Assembly (NCBI RefSeq): GCF_000691225.1
Contig: NZ_JMSZ01000032.1
Location: 620,001 to 684,000, forward strand
Reading direction: 5' to 3'
DNA length: 64,000 nt
Source of the DNA: Nitrincola lacisaponensis
Lineage (GTDB): Bacteria; Pseudomonadota; Gammaproteobacteria; Pseudomonadales; Balneatricaceae
Below the pieces are notes generated by a model. The model ran no database searches. It was not told the origin of the DNA and saw only the letters and a program-made list of their open reading frames with translations. Position numbers and translations under genes: made by a program. Positions 9,161 to 18,192 of the stretch are shown piece after piece. Position 1 is the first letter of the stretch, and every line of letters begins with the position of its first letter.

Positions 9161-9784
9161 TCAGCGACTGAGCAGAATGGCTTCAACCTGCTCACGAATG
9201 CGCAGGAAAGGAATGGGCTTCTGTATCAGGGTGCAATCTTTTGGCAGAGGCGGGTGCTCTGCCAACTCATCTGCTTCCAGTCCGGAAATAATCATCAGGC
9301 ACATCTGATTGAGCAGCTTTTGCTGCTGAAGCGCAGCGATAACAGCAAAACCGTCAATATTGGGCATTTGCAGGTCAAGAATCAACAAGTCAGGGTTGCA
9401 GCGTCCCACCTCAATCAAGCCCTGATAACCATCATTTGCCAGTGTCAGCTCAACCGGTAATCCCCAGCTGGAAATAGTCAGTTCGTAAAGGCGCAGAAGT
9501 GTTTTGTCATCATCGACAACCAGGATTTTGACAGGAGTAACAGGAACTTTTGCGCTGCTCTCGACAACATGAGGCCCGGCACGATTCTCTTCAGCAGCCG
9601 GTTGGCGATGGCCATTCAGTATTTCCGCAGAAAGCGCTTGTACTGCACTCAGATAAAAACGTCGATGACCACCCGGCGTCTTCCAGCTGTCCAGAATCCC
9701 GGCATCTGCCCATAACTGAATGGTTCTCGGAGTGACGCCTAGCAGTTCAGCTGCTTTGCGGCTGGTACAAACATCTTCCTTCAC
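9161..9784 (-). CDS. Excisionase/MerR-type HTH - receiver domain regulator
   Basis: A 207-residue protein with unusual order: an N-terminal winged HTH of the MerR/excisionase kind (SRKAAELLGVTPRTIQLWADAG then TPGGHRRF, residues 8-43), a linker, and a C-terminal CheY-like receiver. Receiver residues are present: acidic cluster D91-D93, phospho-acceptor D137, S167 and K189. It should therefore bind DNA under phosphorelay control. I chose the GTG at 9784 because the protein then starts close to the HTH; an in-frame start at 9835 adds 17 low-quality residues. No histidine kinase is adjacent. It lies between pbpG and an L,D-transpeptidase gene, both cell-wall genes. Confidence 0.82.
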   Translation of the reverse strand: MKEDVCTSRKAAELLGVTPRTIQLWADAGILDSWKTPGGHRRFYLSAVQALSAEILNGHRQPAAEENRAGPHVVESSAKVPVTPVKILVVDDDKTLLRLYELTISSWGLPVELTLANDGYQGLIEVGRCNPDLLILDLQMPNIDGFAVIAALQQQKLLNQMCLMIISGLEADELAEHPPLPKDCTLIQKPIPFLRIREQVEAILLSR

Positions 9785-9869
9785 ACTACACCCACTTCGC
9801 ACAAAAAAAGCATAATACCGGATTCCTGCGAGCAATAAAACGCGACTGTATCTACAAAAGCCTTATATC

Positions 9870-11408
9870 TCAGTTATTCAGCGCGGCGAGTAATATTGGA
9901 TCCAGACCATATGGATCAGCATGTATCTGTAATTCGCCTTGAGTATTCACCTCGGCTGTCCAGTAACCCAATACAATCGTCACCGGGATACCGATCGACA
10001 CATTACGGGTGATACCACTACTCAGGAGTGACTCCAGATCGTCAGCTGCGGGGCTGCCGGTTGCCTGTAACAGCTGCTCAACCAGATAGGTAGCGCCTTC
10101 TACTCTGACACAGCCAGAACTGAAATAGCGTTGACTTCGGTCAAACAGCTGTTGGTTAGGCGTATCATGCAGATATATCGATTGACGGTTGGGGAAACGG
10201 ATCGCAACCTGGCCCAAGGCATTGTGCGGTCCTGCCGCCTGACGTAACAAAATGTGTCCAGGATTATCCCAGTCGATTGATTCCGGGTCCAGGCGATTGC
10301 CTTGAGGATCCAGCACGGTGAGGCGGTTACTTTGCAAATAGCCTGGATCTCGCCGAATCGCAGGTAATTTGTCATTACGGTAAATGGTAGGCGGGATAGT
10401 CCAGGTTGGGTTGAGCGTGAAATGGCTGATTTCACTGAGCATTAAGGGTGTAGGGCGATCACGTCGACCGACCTGAGTCCGGGTATCCAGTACCCTCTCG
10501 CCATTCTGATAGTAGCGCAGGGTTGCACCGGCGATATCGACTACCACTCGATGATCAGTCAGAGCCAGGTTGACCCGTCGCCAGCGCTCCAGATTAATGC
10601 GTATAGCGTCCAGATCCTGTTGTACTGTACGGTTCAGACGTGACAGTGTTTGAGGTCCAGCAATGCCATCTGCCTGCAGCCCGTGTTGGGATTGATATTG
10701 CGCGACTGCCAGGGCCAGGCTGTCTTCAAAATAGTCAGCATCCTGTTCAGGGGTGGGCAGCGACAGATGCTGCCGTAATAAACGCACACGGGGATCAGTC
10801 ATACCAACACGTAAAGAGGGGCGGTGTGGTTCAATAGCGGGCAAGACCGGCTCAGTGCTCTGACGTTGACGCAAGTCAGTGTAACGAAGTCGTAGCTGCC
10901 GATAGCCATCCATCTGAGGACGCGCCTGATCAAACGCTTTATCTGGTTGATCCAGATAAGCGATTGCCAGTTGCACAACAGCAGATAAGGCATCAGGCTG
11001 GTGCTGACGAAAATCCAGATAGTTTTCAACATTCTTATGACGTGTACGCCCCAGCTTCAGATCAGCCAGGGCTTCGAGATAGGCGCCACTGATTACAGCA
11101 TCTTCAGCAGGAGAGAGATCCAGGTTCGCCCCAGAGCCACGCTGTTGTACCAGCCGCTGAATACGACCGAACTGGTAATGAGATGGATTCAACCCATCAT
11201 CTTCCAGAGATTGCAGGCCAGACTCAAGCTTTTCAAGTCTTTCAAAGGATAGCCACTGAGGCTGTTGATCTGTCAGGCGCAGAAATTCCACCAGCAGGGT
11301 TTGTCGATCTGTCGACGATGCCATCGCATGAGAGGCGCCAAAACAGATCAACAAGCAAAAAAATGCAACGTTCAGTGATGTTTTTTTATACAGATATTTT
11401 CCTGACAT
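9870..11408 (-). CDS. L,D-transpeptidase, YcbB/LdtD-like
   Basis: A 512-residue periplasmic enzyme. The signal peptide ends near residue 30 (SHAMA). A scaffold region follows, then a peptidoglycan-binding type-1 domain (LRVGMTDPRVRLLRQHL and YQSQHGLQADGIAGPQTLSRLN, about residues 195-260) and a YkuD catalytic domain with HDTP and SSGCVRVE; the nucleophile is Cys433. It matches LdtD, which makes 3-3 cross-links, though E. coli LdtD is larger (615). It diverges from a second L,D-transpeptidase-fold gene at 11550. Confidence 0.88.
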   Translation of the reverse strand: MSGKYLYKKTSLNVAFFCLLICFGASHAMASSTDRQTLLVEFLRLTDQQPQWLSFERLEKLESGLQSLEDDGLNPSHYQFGRIQRLVQQRGSGANLDLSPAEDAVISGAYLEALADLKLGRTRHKNVENYLDFRQHQPDALSAVVQLAIAYLDQPDKAFDQARPQMDGYRQLRLRYTDLRQRQSTEPVLPAIEPHRPSLRVGMTDPRVRLLRQHLSLPTPEQDADYFEDSLALAVAQYQSQHGLQADGIAGPQTLSRLNRTVQQDLDAIRINLERWRRVNLALTDHRVVVDIAGATLRYYQNGERVLDTRTQVGRRDRPTPLMLSEISHFTLNPTWTIPPTIYRNDKLPAIRRDPGYLQSNRLTVLDPQGNRLDPESIDWDNPGHILLRQAAGPHNALGQVAIRFPNRQSIYLHDTPNQQLFDRSQRYFSSGCVRVEGATYLVEQLLQATGSPAADDLESLLSSGITRNVSIGIPVTIVLGYWTAEVNTQGELQIHADPYGLDPILLAALNN

Positions 11409-11549
11409 ACGTTGCCTGCTACACTCTGCCTATTTGATTTTTAAACACTTTAAGTATAGCGATATTCCGCCTCTCTGAAAGCGTGGCAGGAGAGTAATTC
11501 GCCGGAGTCTATTTATGATCGAAGTCACCTTAATGATGAGGGATCTTGT

Positions 11550-12275
11550 ATGATGTTAAGAGCTGCCAGGATCCTGGGCCTGAGTGCCGCCACACTGCTA
11601 TTTTCTGCTTCTGTATCTGCTCAACTTTTACCACATCAACTAACCAGCACCCTTGCTGCCCAAGCACCTGAGTTGAATCCCAGTGTGTTGAACAAGGCGC
11701 TGTCGGCCATGCAGTGCGCCACGAACCATGGCATGGAGCCTGCCGATCGCCTTGCCGTGATAGATTTTTCCCTGCCTTCGACGGAGAAACGTCTGTGGAT
11801 TTTTGATCTGGCACGTCAGGAGCTGATTCTCGAGGAGTTGGTTGCTCATGGCAACCGCTCGGGTGAAAACTATGCGACAGACTTCTCTAATATTGTTGGC
11901 AGCCATCAATCCAGTATCGGGCTGTTCCGCACCCAGGAAAGCTATTTTGGCCGGCATGGTTACTCCTTGCGCATGGATGGATTGGAGCCGGGTATCAACG
12001 ACAAGGCCCGCGAGCGTGCCATTGTTATCCATGCAGCTGATTATGTTGACCCGGAATGGATTGAGCGTCAGGGGCGTATCGGCCGCAGTCAGGGCTGTCC
12101 CGCCGTGCGTCAGGACGTGGTGGAGCAGGTGGTGGATAATCTGAAAGGTGGGCAGTTTCTGTTTACCTACTATCCGGACCCTCAATGGCTACAAAGCTCA
12201 GCCTTCCTGAATTGCCAGCCACAACGCGTTGCTCAATATGTAGCACCTTTCAGTCGCTCACGGCAGGGCAGTTAA
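11550..12275 (+). CDS. Murein L,D-transpeptidase catalytic-domain family protein (YkuD_2)
   Basis: A 241-residue exported protein: signal peptide to about residue 24 (SVSA), then a catalytic domain of the YkuD_2 family with the conserved IVIHAADYV segment and a SQGCPAV motif holding the presumptive Cys nucleophile. Family members are annotated as murein L,D-transpeptidase-like; the exact reaction is not established. GAGGG lies 8 nt upstream of the ATG. Divergent from the YcbB-like gene, with 141 bp between. Confidence 0.83.
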   Translation: MMLRAARILGLSAATLLFSASVSAQLLPHQLTSTLAAQAPELNPSVLNKALSAMQCATNHGMEPADRLAVIDFSLPSTEKRLWIFDLARQELILEELVAHGNRSGENYATDFSNIVGSHQSSIGLFRTQESYFGRHGYSLRMDGLEPGINDKARERAIVIHAADYVDPEWIERQGRIGRSQGCPAVRQDVVEQVVDNLKGGQFLFTYYPDPQWLQSSAFLNCQPQRVAQYVAPFSRSRQGS

Positions 12276-12280
12276 ACTGC

Positions 12281-12307
12281 TCAAGTCTGATGCAGCAAGG
12301 CCGACAA
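12281..12307 (+). promoter_or_regulatory. Sigma-28 (FliA)-type promoter for yjfB-like gene
   Basis: TCAAGTCT (12281-12288), an 11-nt spacer, then GCCGACAA (12300-12307). Against the FliA consensus TAAAGTTT-N11-GCCGATAA this is 6/8 and 7/8 with exact spacing. It lies about 90 bp before a putative motility gene, which supports the call. Confidence 0.62.
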
Positions 12308-12347
12308 CCTTAAGATCAGACAGGGAATGTGTTAAGCTGAAGGCCTG

Positions 12348-12378
12348 ACAGGCTGCTCGCAGGACTGAAGCAGCCTGT
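12348..12378 (+). other. Leader hairpin before yjfB-like gene
   Basis: A 10-bp perfect stem (ACAGGCTGCT with AGCAGCCTGT) around an 11-nt loop, ending 6 nt before the GAGGAG ribosome-binding site (12385-12390). No T-run, so it is more likely an RNA-stability or translation-control element than a terminator. Confidence 0.5.
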
Positions 12379-12395
12379 GTTGAAGAGGAGACTAC

Positions 12396-12593
12396 ATGAA
12401 TATTGCAGCTACTGGCACCGCGTTGAGTGCTCTGAATTTTCATATGGAGCATGCTGCCAAAATGAATAAAGTCGTGATGGACCAGGTGGAAACACAGGGT
12501 GAAATGATTCTGAACCTGATTCCTGACAATCCGGCAGGCGTTAAGGCCGATCCTACCAGTGCGGTTGGCCAAATCATTGATGTTCAGGTTTAA
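12396..12593 (+). CDS. YjfB-like putative motility protein
   Basis: A 65-residue protein of the YjfB_motility family: helical N-terminus, the conserved centre MNKVVMDQVETQGEMIL, and the C-terminal P-T-S-A-V-G-Q-I-I-D-V-Q-V tail. The role is not established biochemically; members are widespread in flagellated bacteria. A strong GAGGAG 5 nt upstream and a FliA-like promoter support a flagellar regulon assignment. The 3' end overlaps the next gene by 14 nt. Confidence 0.82.
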   Translation: MNIAATGTALSALNFHMEHAAKMNKVVMDQVETQGEMILNLIPDNPAGVKADPTSAVGQIIDVQV

Positions 12594-13335
12594 TCGACGA
12601 ACAACTACACAAAACAATCAGCCAGAACAGCTGCAGCCTGTTCTGGCTTCAGCCGCAATTGAAAATCTATACATCGAGCGCAAGGCGATCAAGCATCTGT
12701 ATCTGCGCATCGATCCAGGCAATGGCCAGGTCAGAGTATCTGCGCCCAATCGCATGAAAGAAACGGAAATTGTGCGTTTTCTGCAGCAGAAGCGGGACTG
12801 GATCGCACGCAAGCGACAACAGCTGCAACACAAGGTACAGTTGAGTCGAACGCTGCCGGATAGCAGCGACAGGATTCTGTTGTGGGGGCAGCCCTGTCAG
12901 TTACTGTTGCAGGCATCTTCACAATCCGGCATTACATTGAATGGCAAGCAGGAGCTGTGTGTTCAGCTTGAAGACCCTGCCAATCGTACCAGCCTGCAGC
13001 AACAGATAGATCGCTGGCTGCGTAGCCAGATCAGTGAACGTATAGAGCAGCGCCTGCCTGTCTGGGAGCGCATCAGCGGTACACGGGCGCACGAGTGGCG
13101 GATTCGCTCGATGAAAACCCGCTGGGGGAGCTGCAACATCCGTGTGGCGCGTATCTGGATTAATCAGGAGCTGGTTAAACTGCCACCTGAGTGTCTGGAT
13201 TACATTTTGCTACATGAATTGGTGCATTTACTGGAAGCCAGCCACAATGCACGCTTTCATCATTTAATGAGCCGCTTCATGCCCGAATGGCCAGAGATAG
13301 ACCGTCAACTGAACCAGTACATTTTGCCACGCTAA
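12580..13335 (+). CDS. YgjP/SprT-like zinc metallopeptidase (DUF45, M48 family)
   Basis: A 251-residue cytoplasmic protein. The N-terminal part carries the YgjP-type KAIKHLYLRIDPGNGQVRVSAP region, the middle has TRWGSCN, and the zinc motif HELVH starts at His212 (Glu213, His216) with a nearby His222 as likely third ligand. Substrates are unknown. ATG at 12580 is preferred; an upstream in-frame GTG at 12559 is possible. It overlaps the yjfB-like gene, so it may also be read from the same promoter. Confidence 0.82.
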   Translation: MFRFNRRTTTQNNQPEQLQPVLASAAIENLYIERKAIKHLYLRIDPGNGQVRVSAPNRMKETEIVRFLQQKRDWIARKRQQLQHKVQLSRTLPDSSDRILLWGQPCQLLLQASSQSGITLNGKQELCVQLEDPANRTSLQQQIDRWLRSQISERIEQRLPVWERISGTRAHEWRIRSMKTRWGSCNIRVARIWINQELVKLPPECLDYILLHELVHLLEASHNARFHHLMSRFMPEWPEIDRQLNQYILPR

Positions 13336-13342
13336 TCGATGC

Positions 13343-15691
13343 CTAGCAGGTTACACGATTGCGCCCGGACTGCTTGGACTGATACAGTTTTTTGTCAGCG
13401 CCTGAAATCAATTGATCAACACTCATGCTTCCGCTCAACTGCATGGCACCCGCGCTAACACTCTGCTCAAAATGCTCTGGAAAAGTATGCAGTTCCAAAG
13501 CTGAACGTATTTTTTCAGCAACACTGGCAGCCTCTGCGGCAGTTGTTTCCGGACAGATTAACAAGAACTCTTCACCGCCCCAGCGGCCAAAGGTATCACT
13601 GTGGCGAATTTGGTGAGAGACCAGGTCGGCAAAGGTGGTTAGCACCTGATCACCTGCCTGATGGCCATAGGTGTCATTGATAAGCTTGAATTTATCCAAA
13701 TCAAACAGCACAACCGACAAAGGACGATTATACCGCCGGGCATGCTCCACCTGCTCACATAATTTGCTATCCAGGTAGTGGCGGTTATAGGTGCCTGTCA
13801 GCTTGTCCGTAACAGAAATAATTTCCAGCAGGCTGTTTTTGGCTTGCAGTTCCCGTTTGGTTTGCTCCAATGTCAGGTTTATGTGACGAGTACGTCGCTG
13901 CAGTATGCCCAGGTAGAGACTGAAGGCTAGCAACAACAAAAGCAGACCTCCACCGCCACCAATCCAGGGCAAGGCTTGGCGCCAGGGGAAGGCCTCAGGA
14001 GAGGGCAGGTGGACCCAGCGATTATAAATATCGGCATGCTGCTCTGTACTGATATTGGCCAGTGCCTGATCAATCAGGCGCGCCAGACGGGGTTCATCAT
14101 TACGCACGCCCATGCTCAGGTTAAAGGAATAGGGTGTTTGACCCGATATTTTCAGATTATTAAGCTGGTCACGTCGAATCAGGTAACTGACCACCGCCAA
14201 ACTATCGATATAGGCATAGGCATTTCCATTTTGCACAGCCCGCAGTGCTTCTTCCGGGGTGTCCACACGCAAGAGTTCGATTTGCGGGTGTTGTGTTTTC
14301 AGGATTTCATCGGAAGCATAGTCACGAACTACCGCAACCCGGCGCCCATGCAACTGCGCCAGACGGGAAATATAGTCAACCCGCTGGTGCGTCACTATCA
14401 CCATGGGAGAGCGCAGATAGGGGTGTGCGAAGTTAAGATACTGACGTCGCTCTGGCGTCGGGGAGGCTGTAGGCAGCAGATCCAGCTCTTTTTGGCGGGC
14501 CGAATCCAGTATTTCTGACCAGGTCAGATGTGTTACCAGTTCAAATTCAAGGTTCAGCGCATCACCAAGAAAGGCAAGGTAATCGGAGACGATCCCGGAC
14601 AGGCTGCCATGCTCATCAATAAACTCAAAAGGTGGCCAGGCAGGGTCAACCGCGACTCTCAGCGGAGGCAGGCTTTCCAGATAGGCCTGATCATTTTCGC
14701 TGAGAGAGGATATATTCGGTCGACTGCCATGAAATGTCAGACCACTGATACCCTGATCAGTGGTCTGAATCAGATTTGAGCGCTGCAAAAGTTGCAGAAT
14801 ATATTCCAGCCGAGCTGTATTGAGTGTCCCCAGTGGCGTGCTGTGTCGCTCAATCAACAGTTCCAGCGCCTCAGCCTCGTGCATCAGGGCTTCCCGGCTT
14901 TTTTGCTGGGTGTTATAACGTTGATAGATCAACTCGACCATTTCGGCCTTGTTTTCCACCGCATAATGCCAGCCACGCAGTACCGCACGACGTACGGCAT
15001 CTACTCGCTGAGGATGTAGTTGCGCTTCGGTCGTGCTGGTGAACAGCATGTCGCCATACAGATCTATGCCGAAGTGCTTGGGATCAATCAGATGATACTC
15101 GATACCCAGCTCTCGGAGCCGCAGGGGTTCATTTGTGCTGTAAACCGGCACAGCATCCAGCTCTCCGGACAACAGCTTTTCAATACGCTGATCCCAGTGG
15201 TGACGAATAACACCTTCCTGCAGTACTCCTTGCTCTGACAGTAATGCCAGCAGGCTGATGCCATCACTGTCATTCTCATAAAAGGCGATACGTTTGCCAA
15301 TCAGATCTCGGGGGCCCTCAATGCCAGACCCTTTAAGTGTCATAATAACGTTTGGAGAGTGCTGCATAATCGGCGCGACCAGTACCACGCCTTCATGGCG
15401 AGCCTGGTGGATTAACAGAATGGAGTCAGCAATGCCGTAATGGGCCTCCGCCGAGAGCACCTGCTGCACAATGTTTTGATTGGGATCACGCTCGCGTAGC
15501 GTAACCTGAAGACCTTCTTCAGCAAAGAATCCCTGCTCCAGAGCAGCGTAATACCCGGCAAACTGAAACTGATGCAGCCATTTGAGCTGTATAATAATCT
15601 GACTATCTGCACGGGCTGATACGGATAGGATCAGCAGCAGAATAAACAGCATAAAGCGGGATTTTAACCTACTGATACCACACATAAGCAT
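13343..15691 (-). CDS. Diguanylate cyclase with two periplasmic solute-binding domains
   Basis: A 782-residue inner-membrane protein. After a signal/anchor (ending near SARA) comes an NMT1/THI5-like domain (QLKWLHQFQFAGYYAA..., about residues 35-260), then a SBP_bac_3 domain (LRVAVDPAWPPFEF..., about 345-570), one transmembrane helix (about 585-610), a short coil, and a GGDEF domain. The active site RWGGEEF is intact with an RHSD inhibitory site five residues before it. It should make c-di-GMP in response to small ligands bound outside; the ligands are unknown. ATG at 15691 is chosen for AGGGA 7 nt upstream; a TTG at 15715 is the alternative. Convergent with the YgjP-like gene, 7 bp apart. 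Confidence 0.88.
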   Translation of the reverse strand: MLMCGISRLKSRFMLFILLLILSVSARADSQIIIQLKWLHQFQFAGYYAALEQGFFAEEGLQVTLRERDPNQNIVQQVLSAEAHYGIADSILLIHQARHEGVVLVAPIMQHSPNVIMTLKGSGIEGPRDLIGKRIAFYENDSDGISLLALLSEQGVLQEGVIRHHWDQRIEKLLSGELDAVPVYSTNEPLRLRELGIEYHLIDPKHFGIDLYGDMLFTSTTEAQLHPQRVDAVRRAVLRGWHYAVENKAEMVELIYQRYNTQQKSREALMHEAEALELLIERHSTPLGTLNTARLEYILQLLQRSNLIQTTDQGISGLTFHGSRPNISSLSENDQAYLESLPPLRVAVDPAWPPFEFIDEHGSLSGIVSDYLAFLGDALNLEFELVTHLTWSEILDSARQKELDLLPTASPTPERRQYLNFAHPYLRSPMVIVTHQRVDYISRLAQLHGRRVAVVRDYASDEILKTQHPQIELLRVDTPEEALRAVQNGNAYAYIDSLAVVSYLIRRDQLNNLKISGQTPYSFNLSMGVRNDEPRLARLIDQALANISTEQHADIYNRWVHLPSPEAFPWRQALPWIGGGGGLLLLLLAFSLYLGILQRRTRHINLTLEQTKRELQAKNSLLEIISVTDKLTGTYNRHYLDSKLCEQVEHARRYNRPLSVVLFDLDKFKLINDTYGHQAGDQVLTTFADLVSHQIRHSDTFGRWGGEEFLLICPETTAAEAASVAEKIRSALELHTFPEHFEQSVSAGAMQLSGSMSVDQLISGADKKLYQSKQSGRNRVTC

Positions 15692-15774
15692 GCAACTATC
15701 CCTGCTTGCCAGCAAGCGTCCTGATCAAATTTTAGCTAAATGAGTATAAATCAGTCCTTACTTGAGGTCACTGA

Positions 15775-17085
15775 CTAATTAAACAGCGATCGACGTCCGG
15801 CTTTATCTTTTGCATTAGGTGTTTTTTCCTGCTCAGCAGACTGTCTGACAGATGAGACGTGCTGAGGTTTATTCCTGGCTGGTCGTGCTTTTCGGCTCGC
15901 AGCAGGGGCCGGGCCTTTTCTCGGGGATTTACGTCCGCTGGGCAAGCGTCCTTGTTCAATAATCGGCACCGCTTCCAGGATGATTTCCTGGCGAATCAGT
16001 TGGGTAATGTCCTGCAGAAAACGCTTTTCTTCGCCTGACACCAGAGAGATCGCCAGTCCTTTTGCGCCGGCGCGTCCTGTACGTCCAATACGGTGTACAT
16101 AGGCTTCCGGTTGGTTCGGTAGATCATAATTAACCACTTGGGGCAAATTGGCGATATCCAGGCCGCGCGCAGCCACATCAGTAGCGACCAGCACTTGAAC
16201 AGTCTGACTGGAAAAACGGCTCAACGCGTCATTACGCTCACGCTGCAGCTTGTCTCCGTGCAGTGCCAGAGCCGAAATTCCCTCATGATTGAGATAGTGA
16301 GTCAGCTGATCAGCCCGTTTACGGGTACGCGTGAACACCAGTGTTTGTGTCCAGCCACACTCCCGAATCAGATAGCTGAGGATATCTGCTTTATCCGCAT
16401 TCTCGACTGCGAAGGCGCGCTGAACCACACCTGCCGCAGACGGCTTGTCTGGTGTTATATTGATCTGGGCAGGGGACTGCAGTAAATAGTCGCTTAACAC
16501 CCTGACCGAGGCATCAAACGTAGCGGAGAACAGCAAAGTTTGTCGCTTGGCCGGAATAAACTGCATAAGCTGGCGTATGGCATCAGCAAAGCCAAGATCC
16601 AGCATGCGGTCAGCTTCATCCAGTACCAGAATTTCCAGCTGACTGAGCGACAGTTTTTTCTGCTGCAACATGTCCAGCAGACGCCCTGGTGTCGCGACCA
16701 GGATATCCGCCCCGCGTTTCATTTTGCGCAACTGATTATCGAAGCGTACGCCACCATAGATGGAGATGACCCGCATCCCCAGTTGCTCCCCGTAACCCAG
16801 CATTTTATCACCTACCTGAATGGCAAGTTCTCGGGTAGGGGTCAGTACCAGTGCACGGACAGGGAAGTAAGTATCTTGTGGCGGCCGATGTTTGAGCCGT
16901 TCAAGTATCGGTAGGGAAAACGCGGCTGTTTTTCCTGTGCCGGTTTGTGCCTGGGCAATCAAATCTCGCCCTTCCAGAATAAGCGGAATGGCCTGGCGTT
17001 GAATCGGAGTGGTTTGCGCATAGCCCAGCGCGTCCAGCGTAAACTGAAGTTCAGGACATAAACCGAAGGATGCAAAGGTCGACAT
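15775..17085 (-). CDS. rhlE: DEAD-box ATP-dependent RNA helicase RhlE
   Basis: A 436-residue helicase. Q motif FASFGLCPELQ, motif I AQTGTGKT (46-53), motif II DEAD in LVLDEADRMLD, motif III SAT, and motif VI HRIGRTGRAG are all present. The tail after about residue 375 is short, basic and low-complexity, as in RhlE. It unwinds structured RNA in ribosome assembly or RNA decay. It stands alone, minus strand. Confidence 0.92.
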   Translation of the reverse strand: MSTFASFGLCPELQFTLDALGYAQTTPIQRQAIPLILEGRDLIAQAQTGTGKTAAFSLPILERLKHRPPQDTYFPVRALVLTPTRELAIQVGDKMLGYGEQLGMRVISIYGGVRFDNQLRKMKRGADILVATPGRLLDMLQQKKLSLSQLEILVLDEADRMLDLGFADAIRQLMQFIPAKRQTLLFSATFDASVRVLSDYLLQSPAQINITPDKPSAAGVVQRAFAVENADKADILSYLIRECGWTQTLVFTRTRKRADQLTHYLNHEGISALALHGDKLQRERNDALSRFSSQTVQVLVATDVAARGLDIANLPQVVNYDLPNQPEAYVHRIGRTGRAGAKGLAISLVSGEEKRFLQDITQLIRQEIILEAVPIIEQGRLPSGRKSPRKGPAPAASRKARPARNKPQHVSSVRQSAEQEKTPNAKDKAGRRSLFN

Positions 17086-17162
17086 AAGGCTCAGGTTGAA
17101 GTTAGCTGCTAAAGTCTACAGGATACCGTAACTTGCGTGATAATGCTGTAGTGATTAGCCGC

Positions 17163-18098
17163 TTAACTGGCGATACGATTACGGCCCTGTTGCTTCGACT
17201 GATAAAGCAACCTATCAACCCGCTCAACAAAATCCTGTAGTGAATCCTGACGTGTCGGTACCTGTGTTGCTACACCCATACTGATGGTTAATACCGGACT
17301 GATAGTGGATGCTGCATGCGGAATCTGGGCCTTGAAAATCTGGTTGCGACAGCGTTCAGCCACTTTTAAAGCCGCATTGGCATCGGCGTCTGGCAGTACC
17401 AGCACAAATTCTTCACCCCCGAAACGGGCAATGAAATCACGTGAGCGTGCCGCACATTGGCTGAGAATTTCAGCCACCTGCTTAAGGCAAGAATCACCCT
17501 GAATATGTCCGTATAAGTCGTTATATTGCTTAAATAAATCAACATCAACCATAATCAGTGACAGAGGTTGTTTCTGATGCTGCGCATGGCACCACTCAGC
17601 TTCCAGGCGTTCGTCAAACATGCGTCGATTGGCAATACCTGTCAGCGCATCCTTGAATGAAAGCTCCTGCAACTCTTGCTGCAAACGTAACAATTGTTCT
17701 TCAGTTTCTTTGCGCTCGGTAATGTCAAACATAAACCCGATCAACGCATCCACTTCACCGGTTTCGTTGCGCATGATATGGACTACATCACGAATCCAGA
17801 CATACTCACCAGTCGCGGTGAGTGCACGATAATCAGCTTCATGATCTGAGCCAGCCTGTGACTGTGACACGCAGAAGTTAACGACTCTCTCACGGTCGTC
17901 CGGGTGCATGCGTTCAGACCAGTCGTGAATGCTCTGCCAGGAATCACGCTTCCAGCCAAGCAGTGTTTCAATTTGTGGCCCGATGTAGGAGAACGTCAGT
18001 GTTTTCCAGTCAATTTTCCAGGGAATCGCCTTGGTTGATTCCAGTAGCGTTCGATAGACTTCAGCGTCTTGTGCCAGATCATCTGCCTGAGTATTCAT
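17163..18098 (-). CDS. PAS-GGDEF diguanylate cyclase
   Basis: A 311-residue soluble protein: PAS/PAC sensor (about residues 15-140; WKIDWKTLTFSYIGPQIETLLGW and the PAC-type VWIRDVVHIMRNETG) followed by GGDEF (about 145-311). The active site RFGGEEF is intact and RSRD forms the inhibitory site five residues upstream. No transmembrane segment, so it senses a cytoplasmic or redox cue. The bound ligand cannot be told from sequence. Confidence 0.9.
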   Translation of the reverse strand: MNTQADDLAQDAEVYRTLLESTKAIPWKIDWKTLTFSYIGPQIETLLGWKRDSWQSIHDWSERMHPDDRERVVNFCVSQSQAGSDHEADYRALTATGEYVWIRDVVHIMRNETGEVDALIGFMFDITERKETEEQLLRLQQELQELSFKDALTGIANRRMFDERLEAEWCHAQHQKQPLSLIMVDVDLFKQYNDLYGHIQGDSCLKQVAEILSQCAARSRDFIARFGGEEFVLVLPDADANAALKVAERCRNQIFKAQIPHAASTISPVLTISMGVATQVPTRQDSLQDFVERVDRLLYQSKQQGRNRIAS

Positions 18099-18192
18099 CT
18101 TCTGCGACCCGTTTTGGTGTAAGTATCCATCATAAAAGCTATCGAATTCCGGGTAAACTGTATTATTTGTACAGGATACGTATCATACATGC

